The notes under the pieces were generated by a model. It was given only the letters and a program-made list of their open reading frames with translations, searched no databases and was not told the DNA's origin. 13,769 bases of DNA from Synergistaceae bacterium (GTDB lineage: Bacteria; Synergistota; Synergistia; Synergistales; Aminobacteriaceae). The stretch spans positions 1-13,769 of the forward strand of contig JAFVEW010000216.1 of NCBI GenBank assembly GCA_017475805.1, written 5' to 3'. Position 1 is the first letter of the stretch. Each line of letters starts with the position of its first letter. This document shows positions 8,255-13,769 of this stretch, piece after piece. The position numbers were made by a program, and so were the translations under genes.

Positions 8255-8293
8255 AATAAAATCACCTTGCAAATTATAAAAAATCGTTTAAGA

Positions 8294-8322
8294 ATTATAT
8301 TAAACTTGCGAAATTTTGTCAG
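8294..8322 (-). promoter_or_regulatory. Sigma-70-type promoter for the tctC gene
   Basis: On the minus strand -35 CTGACA (8322-8317), exactly 17 bases, then consensus TATAAT (8299-8294), 39 bases before the ATG at 8254. This is the best-matching promoter in the window. It lies back-to-back with the livJ promoter. Confidence 0.75.
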
Positions 8323-8342
8323 GTTATTCAAAGTTCATTCAG

Positions 8343-8351
8343 TGTTATAAT
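8343..8351 (+). promoter_or_regulatory. Extended -10 promoter for the liv operon
   Basis: TGT-TATAAT is a consensus extended -10 with no convincing -35. It is followed by an AT-rich inverted repeat (TTGAAAA/TTTTCAA, about 8353-8368) in the leader, then AAAGGAG (8375-8381) 11 bases before the livJ ATG. Confidence 0.55.
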
Positions 8352-8392
8352 TTTGAAAATTTTTTCAAGATTATAAAGGAGTTGTTTTTTCC

Positions 8393-9526
8393 ATGCGAAA
8401 ATTTTTAGCTGCATTAATGTTAATTTCGTTAATGCTTTGTTCTGTTGCATATGCCGACGATGACGTTATCAAAGTCGGTGTTTTTAACTGCTTAACCGGT
8501 CAAAATGCTTTCGGCGGTCAGCTTGAACTCGAAGGCACGCAGCTTGCTCATTCGCTTAACCCTGAAATTTTAGGGAAAAAAGTTGAATTAATCATCGTTG
8601 ACAACAAGTCCGATAAAGTCGAGGCCGCAAACGCCGTTACACGTTTAATCGAGAACGACAAAGTAAACGCGATTATCGGAACTTACGGCTCATCGCTCGC
8701 TATGGCTGGCGGCGAAGTCGCTGAAAAGGCCGGAGTCCCTGTAATCGGAACTTCATGCACTAATCCGTTAGTAACTTAGGATAAGAAATTTTATTTCAGA
8801 GTCTGCTTCATTGACCCGTTCCAGGGCGCAGGCGCAGCGACTTACGCTTTCAGAAATCTTGGACTCAAACGCGCGGCGACTTTAGTCGACATGTCGAACG
8901 ACTACAGCGTAGGACTTGGAAAATTTTTCCGCGATTCTTATAAGAAAATGGGCGGCGAAATTGTTGCTTCACTTTTCTATCAGTCAGGCGACACAGATTT
9001 CACGGCACAGCTTACGGCTTTAATCGACGCGAAACCCGACATCGTTTTCTTGCCGGCTTACTTTGCAGAAGGCGCAATCGTTCTTAAACAGGCCAAAGAG
9101 CTTGGCGCGGCTTTCAGATTTATCGGAGCTGACGCTATGGACAATCCTGAAATCGTTACGCTTGGCGGCGACGCTGTCGAAGGTTTCATGCACACAACAT
9201 TCGCTTATGACCCTTCAATGCCTGAAATGAACGACACAGCAAAGGCTTTCACCGAAGAATGGAACAAAATTCACCCTGACAAAGCTCCGAATGTAAACTG
9301 CGCACTCGGTTATGACTGCTACATCATGCTTAAAGACGCTATCGAGAGAGCCGGAAGTGCAGACCCTGCGAAAATCCGCGACGCTCTTGAAACGACAAAA
9401 GACCTTCCGACAGTTACGGGCATGACCACGATCAACGCTACTCACGACGCTGAAAAAGATATGGGCATCGTTGAGATTAAAGGCGGCAAAAAAACATTCG
9501 TCGGAATCGTAGTACCTGAGGTCTAA
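8393..9526 (+). pseudogene. livJ: Branched-chain amino acid ABC transporter binding protein LivJ/LivK type, interrupted by in-frame TAG
   Basis: Periplasmic binding protein that would deliver branched-chain or similar amino acids to the LivHMGF transporter encoded next. The reading frame from the ATG at 8393 to the TAA at 9524-9526 is 378 codons, full family length, but codon 129 (8777-8779) is TAG. Before it: signal peptide MRKFLAALMLISLMLCSVAYA, then DDVIKVGVFNCLTGQNAFGG and GTYGSSLAMAGGEVAEKAGVPVIGTSCTNPLVT. After it, in the same frame with no indel: DKKFYFRVCFIDPFQGAGAA, then FYQSGDTDFTAQLTAL, FLPAYFAEGAIVLKQAK and AEKDMGIVEIKGGKK. Both halves are well preserved, so the stop is a recent substitution, a sequence error or a recoded codon. 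If the codon was CAG (Gln), one C-to-T change suffices. The downstream part has a Met at 8891 but no ribosome-binding site there. Confidence 0.9.
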
Positions 9527-9533
9527 TTTTTAG

Positions 9534-9561
9534 TTAGGAATTAGGAGTTAGGAGTAAGGAG
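9534..9561 (+). repeat. Heptanucleotide tandem repeat (TTAGGAG), 4 copies
   Basis: Four back-to-back 7-mers are present: TTAGGAA, TTAGGAG, TTAGGAG, TAAGGAG. They lie between livJ and livH. Three of the four units contain the Shine-Dalgarno-like AGGAG, and the last unit forms the left arm of the following hairpin. The pattern is typical of short tandemly repeated intergenic elements seen in several phyla. Confidence 0.85.
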
Positions 9562-9577
9562 TTGAAAAACTCTTTTT
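9556..9577 (+). terminator. Weak intrinsic terminator/attenuator between livJ and livH
   Basis: AAGGAGTT (9556-9563) pairs with AACTCTTT (9568-9575), with one G-T pair and a 4-base loop, and runs into a T-rich stretch. Further upstream GGAGTTAGG can pair imperfectly with CTAACTTC (9583-9590) to extend the structure. A partial terminator here would give more binding protein than permease, as is common in liv operons. Confidence 0.5.
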
Positions 9578-9600
9578 ATTTCTAACTTCTCGCTATTAAA

Positions 9601-10497
9601 ATGGAATTAAATATTTTTGTTCAGCATTTTATTAACGCTCTGAGTTTAGGCTCGCTTTACGGGCTTGTCGCCGTTGGCTATACGATGGTCTATGGAATTT
9701 TAAGATTAATCAATTTTGCTCACGGTGATATTTTCATGCTCGGCGCATATTTTGTTTATTTTGCAACGATAGTCTATAAACTTCCTTGGGCTGTCGGCGT
9801 TGTTCTTGCGATAATCGGCACTACGATTTGCGGCCTTTTAGTCGATAGGATAGCTTACAAACCTTTGCGTGAAGCTCCCCGAATTTCAGCTTTAATCAGC
9901 GCGATTGGCGTTTCGTTTTTTATCGAGAATTTCGCTGTCGTTGTTTTTACGGGAATGCCGCGCCCTGTCGTTCAGCCGCCGATTTTAATGCAGCCGATAG
10001 AATTTTCAAACGGCGTTAGATTAATTCCGCTTGGAATTTTAGTCCCTGTTGTAGCTTTTATTTTAGTCGGAGCTTTATTATGGCTTTTATATCGAACGAA
10101 GCCCGGACTTGCTATGCGTGCGATTTCTTTTGACATTGAAACAACTCGAATGATGGGAGTCAGCGTCAATAAGATTATTGCTCTTGCATTCGGTTTAGGC
10201 TCTGCTCTTGCGGCTGTAGCTGGAATAATGTGGGCGTTGCGCTATCCTCGTGTTGAGCCTTTCATGGGAATGACACCGGGAATTAAGGCATTTATAGCAG
10301 CAGTCTTCGGCGGAATTGGCTCAGTGCCCGGCGCGATGATAGGCGGCCTTTTGCTCGGCTTTGTCGAAATAATGTCAGTAGCTTTCTTTCCGACTTTATC
10401 AGGTTACAAAGACGCATTTGCGTTTTTACTTTTAATAATGATTCTTTTGTTCAGGCCGACAGGCTTATTAGGCGAGAAATTGGAGGATAAAATCTAA
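9601..10497 (+). CDS. livH: Branched-chain amino acid ABC transporter permease LivH
   Basis: One of the two membrane subunits forming the translocation path of the branched-chain amino acid importer. It has 298 residues, the family's usual size, with about eight hydrophobic segments. Marks are QHFINALSLGSLYGLVAVGYTMVYGILRLINFAHGD split over residues 8-43, AMRAISFDIETTRMMGVSVNKI (171-192), the cytoplasmic ATPase-coupling loop, and AFIAAVFGGIGSVPGAMIGG (230-249). The start matches the family N-terminus, yet the 20 bases before the ATG (TTCTAACTTCTCGCTATTAA) contain no Shine-Dalgarno; the nearest AGGAG is about 40 bases upstream inside the repeat/hairpin. It is 74 bases after livJ and directly abuts livMG: the stop TAA is followed at once by the next ATG. 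Confidence 0.95.
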   Translation: MELNIFVQHFINALSLGSLYGLVAVGYTMVYGILRLINFAHGDIFMLGAYFVYFATIVYKLPWAVGVVLAIIGTTICGLLVDRIAYKPLREAPRISALISAIGVSFFIENFAVVVFTGMPRPVVQPPILMQPIEFSNGVRLIPLGILVPVVAFILVGALLWLLYRTKPGLAMRAISFDIETTRMMGVSVNKIIALAFGLGSALAAVAGIMWALRYPRVEPFMGMTPGIKAFIAAVFGGIGSVPGAMIGGLLLGFVEIMSVAFFPTLSGYKDAFAFLLLIMILLFRPTGLLGEKLEDKI

Positions 10498-12339
10498 ATG
10501 AGACGCGTACCAAAATTAACTCTCACGATCGTTGCTGTAATTTTATTCGCGATTTTCCTTGATAAAGCCCCTGAATTTCTCAACGGCTATTGGCAAAGAA
10601 TATTAAATTTAATCGCGATTAACGCAATTTTAGCTTTAAGTCTTAATTTAATTTACGGAATCACGGGAATGTTCTCGCTCGGCCACGCTGGATTTATGGC
10701 TATAGGTGCTTATGTTTCAGCACTTTTAGTTTTAAGTCCTGCGCAAAAAAATGCGATGTGGATTCTTGAAGATATTTATCCGTGGCTTCTGAATGTTAAT
10801 GCTCCGTTTGTTCTTTCAATAATATTAGCGGGTCTTGTGGCGGCATTCTTCGGACTTTTAGTCGCTCTTCCTGTTTTAAGGCTCGGCGGCGATTATTTAG
10901 GAATTGCTACTCTCGGTTTTGCTGAAATAATCCGAATTTTAATCACTAACACTGCGCGTTTAACTAATGGCTCACTCGGCCTAAAAGGTATTCCTGCTTA
11001 CACGACCCTTTTTATGAGCTGGGGCTGCTTGGGAATAGTTTTGCTCTGCACGGTCTGCATGTTGCGCAGTAATTTCGGCGGCGTTTTGAGAGCTGTCCGT
11101 GATGATGAAGTCGCGGCCAAGATGATGGGCATTAACACCTTCAAAGTCAAAGTTCTTGCTTTCACTCTCGGCTGTTTCGGCGGCGGACTCGGCGGCGCAT
11201 TGATGGGAAATTTAATCACGACGATTGACCCTAAGATGTTCATGATTACGCAGACTTATAATATTTTAATGATAATCGTTGTCGGCGGACTCGGCTCTGT
11301 AACAGGCTCGATAATCGGCTCGTTCTTGGTTACGACGATGTTAGAATGGCTGCGTTTCGTCGAAAATCCGATAACAATCTTCAATATCAATATTCCCGGA
11401 ATACCCGGCATGAGAATGGTTATTTTCTCGCTGCTTTTAATCATGGTTATAATTTTCAGACGCGAAGGCATCATGGGAATGAGAGAATTTTCGTGGGATA
11501 TTTTCTTCCCGAAGCCTAAAGAAAAAGCAAAGGCTTCTCACAAAGATTTTGAGAATGTCCTTGAAGTTCAGGACGTTAAATTAAGATTCGGCGGTCTTTC
11601 AGCTATCGATAATCTTTCATTTAACATCAAACACGGTCAAATAGTCGGCTTAATCGGTCCGAACGGTGCGGGCAAGACTTCAGCTTTTAACGTCATCAGC
11701 GGATTTTATAAACCTACGTCAGGGACAATTAAATTTTTAGGAAAATCAATCGGCGGTCTTAGTCCTGATAAAGTCTGCAAGGCCGGAATGAGCCGAACGT
11801 TCCAAAATATTCGCCTCTTCGGTCATGAAACAGTTTTGCAGAATGTCATGATAGGCGGTCGAATCCGTCAAAAATATTCTTGGTGGATGACGCTTGCTCC
11901 TTTTATTTTCACGGACGTTATAGAAGAAGACTCGGCAGCAAGAGCTAGAGCTTTTGATTTACTCGAACAGTTAGGGCTTGACTCATTCGCCGAAGAACAA
12001 GCCTCGTCTTTGCCTTACGGTGCTCAGAGAAGACTTGAAATAGCGCGAGCTTTGGCAACGAAACCTAAATTTTTATTGCTTGACGAGCCTGCAGCGGGAA
12101 TGAATCCTCAAGAGAGTGAAGAGTTAATGAATTTTATTCGACGTTTACGCGATGAATTTGACTTAACGATTTTATTAATCGAACACGATATGAAAGTCGT
12201 TATGAATGTCTGCGATTATATTCACGTTTTAGATCAGGGCGTTCACATTGCGCAGGGCACGCCGGACGAAATCAAAGCTAATCCGCGAGTAATTGAGGCT
12301 TATCTCGGCGCAGGAGCTTCTGAAGGGAGTGCGGCTTAA
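10498..12339 (+). CDS. livMG: Fused branched-chain amino acid permease LivM and ATPase LivG
   Basis: A 613-residue fusion of the second membrane subunit and one of the two ATPases of the Liv importer. Residues 1 to about 330 are LivM: NLIAINAILALSLNLIYGITGMFSLGHAGFMAIGAY split over 37-72, RLGGDYLGIATLGFAEIIRIL (128-148), GGVLRAVRDDEVAAKMMGIN (194-213, the coupling loop) and VGGLGSVTGSIIGS (262-275). A charged linker (about 336-352, PKPKEKAKASHKD) leads into LivG from about 353: Walker A GPNGAGKT (387-394), Q-loop Gln436 in SRTFQNIRLF, signature LPYGAQRRLEIARAL (505-519), Walker B FLLLDEP (525-531), H-loop His563. All catalytic residues are present. GGAGG lies 11 bases before the ATG, inside the end of livH. 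The fusion means at least one ATPase is tethered to its permease; such fusions are known in other bacteria. Confidence 0.95.
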   Translation: MRRVPKLTLTIVAVILFAIFLDKAPEFLNGYWQRILNLIAINAILALSLNLIYGITGMFSLGHAGFMAIGAYVSALLVLSPAQKNAMWILEDIYPWLLNVNAPFVLSIILAGLVAAFFGLLVALPVLRLGGDYLGIATLGFAEIIRILITNTARLTNGSLGLKGIPAYTTLFMSWGCLGIVLLCTVCMLRSNFGGVLRAVRDDEVAAKMMGINTFKVKVLAFTLGCFGGGLGGALMGNLITTIDPKMFMITQTYNILMIIVVGGLGSVTGSIIGSFLVTTMLEWLRFVENPITIFNINIPGIPGMRMVIFSLLLIMVIIFRREGIMGMREFSWDIFFPKPKEKAKASHKDFENVLEVQDVKLRFGGLSAIDNLSFNIKHGQIVGLIGPNGAGKTSAFNVISGFYKPTSGTIKFLGKSIGGLSPDKVCKAGMSRTFQNIRLFGHETVLQNVMIGGRIRQKYSWWMTLAPFIFTDVIEEDSAARARAFDLLEQLGLDSFAEEQASSLPYGAQRRLEIARALATKPKFLLLDEPAAGMNPQESEELMNFIRRLRDEFDLTILLIEHDMKVVMNVCDYIHVLDQGVHIAQGTPDEIKANPRVIEAYLGAGASEGSAA

Positions 12340-12342
12340 ATT

Positions 12343-13080
12343 ATGGACGCAATGAAAATGTTGAAAATCGAAAAATTAAATGTCAACTACGGAGCTATTC
12401 ACGCTGTCCGTGATGTTTCAATCGAGATTAATCGCGGCGAAATCGTAACTTTAATCGGAGCTAACGGCGCAGGAAAATCGAGCGTTATTCGTTCAATCAT
12501 GGGACTTGTCAAAGCCCGTGCCGACGAAATGACTTACACTTCTCCGCGCGACGATAAACCTGTTTCAATCTTAGGCAAGCCTGCAGAAGCTCACGTTAAG
12601 TTAGGAATTTCTTTAAGTCCCGAAGGCCGAAGAATTTTGCCGCAGCTTACGGTCGAAGAAAATTTGAATTTAGGGGCTTATATCCGCGACGACGCTGACG
12701 GAATAGCAGACGATATTGAATATGTTTATTCATTGTTCCCAAGATTGAAAGAAAGAAGAAAACAGAAAGGCAGCACTCTTTCCGGCGGTGAGCAGCAAAT
12801 GTTAGCGGTAGGGCGAGCTTTAATGAGCCGTCCTGATTTATTGATGCTTGACGAGCCGAGTTTAGGACTTGCACCGATTTTAGTCGATGAAGTTTTCGGA
12901 ATAATCCGCGAAATTAACGCTCAAGGCCGAACGATTTTGTTAGTTGAGCAGAACGCTTTTGCGGCTTTGAAAGTCGCTCACAAGGCATATGTTCTTGAAG
13001 TCGGCAGCGTAAGCTTGTCAGGGACGGGCGCGGAATTATTGAATAATCCTAAAGTTCGCGCTGCATATTTAGGCGGCTAA
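12343..13080 (+). CDS. livF: Branched-chain amino acid ABC transporter ATP-binding protein LivF
   Basis: The second ATPase of the Liv importer, pairing with the LivG domain of the fusion to power transport from the cytoplasmic side. It has 245 residues. Walker A is GANGAGKS (39-46), signature LSGGEQQMLAVGRAL (146-160), Walker B LLMLDEP (166-172), and VEQNA (201-205) gives Gln where most ABC ATPases have the H-loop His; that is normal for LivF, and the partner LivG supplies a His. SLSPEGRRILPQLTVEENL (90-108) is the typical LivF Q-loop region. Residues 57-78 (VKARADEMTYTSPRDDKPVSIL) are slightly longer than the usual turn. Start is the ATG at 12343, 3 bases after livMG, with AAGGGAG (12323-12329) 13 bases upstream; Met4 and Met6 have no better site. 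A terminator overlaps its stop. Confidence 0.96.
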   Translation: MDAMKMLKIEKLNVNYGAIHAVRDVSIEINRGEIVTLIGANGAGKSSVIRSIMGLVKARADEMTYTSPRDDKPVSILGKPAEAHVKLGISLSPEGRRILPQLTVEENLNLGAYIRDDADGIADDIEYVYSLFPRLKERRKQKGSTLSGGEQQMLAVGRALMSRPDLLMLDEPSLGLAPILVDEVFGIIREINAQGRTILLVEQNAFAALKVAHKAYVLEVGSVSLSGTGAELLNNPKVRAAYLGG

Positions 13081-13109
13081 ACCTTCCGTGAAATTAGCCG
13101 ATTTTTATT
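13074..13109 (+). terminator. Intrinsic terminator overlapping the livF stop codon
   Basis: CGGCTAA (13074-13080, containing the livF TAA) pairs perfectly with TTAGCCG (13094-13100) and is followed by ATTTTTATT. It ends the liv operon and separates it from the secreted-protein gene. Confidence 0.75.
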
Positions 13110-13159
13110 ATAAAATAAGAGGAAATCAAAAAAATTTTAATTACACGGAGGAATGGAAA

Positions 13160-13769
13160 TTGACTAAAAAGTTATTCGCGTTGTTTATTGCGATTTGTTT
13201 TATGTCTTTCGCTGTCGCAGCTAATGCGTCAGAATGGACGTATACGACTCCCGAAGGCACTACAGAGGACGGCGGTAGTTACGAGATTACATATAATCTT
13301 GAAGGTCTAAATAACACAGATATAGAAGAATTAGATGTATCAGATATAGTTGCAGGCGGTAATTTTCAAGCAATATACACGCTTCCACAGTTAGGGGTCG
13401 ACGTGGATTTTTCGTTTATTGCAGATGGAGAAGATTTTGAAGTTGAACCGTTTTCGCTTTCAGGAAATAAGATTAATTACAAATGGAGCGTTATAGGCCC
13501 TACGGTTGACGGGCATGAACTCGCAAATTCTAATTTAGTTTGTTCTTTAGATTCAGATAAAAATATTTTAATAATTACCGGTATTCTTCCTGATTTAGAT
13601 AACCAAACTATTTCTTACGATGTTGTTGCTACAATAGATAGTATTGTTACTGACGGTGTTCGTGTCAATACTAACGATAATTATAATGCTGCTCTTCTCA
13701 AGACTATTGCAAAACACGCCGTAGGAACTTCGTTCGATTCAGAGATTACAATTAATTTTACTGAAAAAA
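13160..13769 (+). CDS. Secreted protein of unknown function, TTG start, 3'-truncated
   Basis: The frame is open to the end of the window (203 codons seen). Start is TTG at 13160: GGAGG (13147-13151) lies 8 bases upstream, while the nearby ATG at 13153 runs into a stop after four codons. The N-terminus is a clear signal peptide (MTKKLFALFIAICFMSFAVAANA, cleavage before SEW). The mature part is acidic (many Asp/Glu), rich in Asn, Thr, Ile and Val, with alternating beta-like stretches (YEITYNLEGL, NFQAIYTLPQLGVDVDFSFIADG, ILIITGILPDLDNQTISYDVVATID), as in extracellular beta-sandwich or surface proteins. I recognise no family. Codons favour A/T-ending forms more than in the liv genes. An AT-rich TATAAAAT (13109-13116) after the liv terminator may be its -10. 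Any C-terminal sorting or anchor domain lies beyond the window. Confidence 0.75.
   Translation, partial: MTKKLFALFIAICFMSFAVAANASEWTYTTPEGTTEDGGSYEITYNLEGLNNTDIEELDVSDIVAGGNFQAIYTLPQLGVDVDFSFIADGEDFEVEPFSLSGNKINYKWSVIGPTVDGHELANSNLVCSLDSDKNILIITGILPDLDNQTISYDVVATIDSIVTDGVRVNTNDNYNAALLKTIAKHAVGTSFDSEITINFTEK

Noticed and set aside
8352..8370. AT-rich inverted repeat in the livJ leader as an operator or riboswitch
   Set aside because: TTGAAAA/TTTTCAA is a short A/T-only palindrome that often arises by chance in such leaders, and the leader is too short for a known riboswitch.
8777..8779. TAG as pyrrolysine or a generally reassigned sense codon
   Set aside because: TAG ends four other genes here (1181-1183, 1202-1204, 4025-4027, 7307-7309), one directly against a terminator stem, and no pyl genes are in the window. 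Local readthrough is still possible; global reassignment is not supported.
8891..9526. Separate downstream gene starting at the Met at 8891
   Set aside because: It is the second half of livJ in the same frame. It lacks a signal peptide and any Shine-Dalgarno, and conserved LivJ coding sequence continues upstream between 8780 and 8890.

Overview
The window reads as a chromosomal segment of a moderately AT-rich, probably anaerobic, amino-acid- and organic-acid-using bacterium. Solute uptake dominates. There are four periplasmic binding proteins from three transporter families (two TRAP, one tripartite-tricarboxylate, one branched-chain amino acid ABC), a nucleobase permease, a MATE exporter and formate-tetrahydrofolate ligase (Wood-Ljungdahl / C1 metabolism). 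Periplasmic TRAP and TctC proteins together with a LivM-LivG fusion would suit a Synergistota-like gut or rumen organism. That placement is inference from gene content; no marker gene in the window proves it.

Layout: (1) 2-1183 (+) is the 3' part of a MATE efflux gene, convergent with a small membrane protein (1202-1690, -). (2) 1776-3894 (-) is a tandem pair of closely related TRAP-type DctP binding proteins with no DctQ/DctM beside them; each copy has its own promoter-like element. (3) 4025-5428 (-) is an NCS2 uracil/xanthine-type permease. (4) 5575-7248 (+) is fhs, divergent from the permease. (5) 7307-8254 (-) is an orphan TctC binding protein, convergent with fhs across a shared terminator. 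(6) 8393-13080 (+) is a branched-chain amino acid ABC operon, livJ-livH-livMG-livF, divergent from tctC. livM and livG are fused in one reading frame, and livJ is split by a single in-frame TAG. (7) 13160-13769 (+) is the start of a gene for a secreted protein of unknown function, read from a TTG codon and cut off by the window edge.

How it works together: the Liv system would import branched-chain or related amino acids. The TRAP and TctC proteins would capture organic acids and must use membrane subunits encoded elsewhere, or act in sensing. The permease would supply nucleobases, and fhs would feed formyl-THF to purine synthesis or run formate/C1 metabolism. Intrinsic terminators separate the units. 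Promoters fall into two classes: those with a good -35 box, and extended -10 elements of the form GTGN-TAWAAT.

The most notable observations are the amber codon inside an otherwise intact livJ, the heptamer repeat plus hairpin between livJ and a livH that lacks a Shine-Dalgarno sequence, the duplicated orphan DctP pair, and the repeated extended -10 element. I do not see a clearly new multi-gene system. No gene-free stretch exceeds 300 bases, and I saw no tRNA, rRNA, CRISPR array or insertion sequence.
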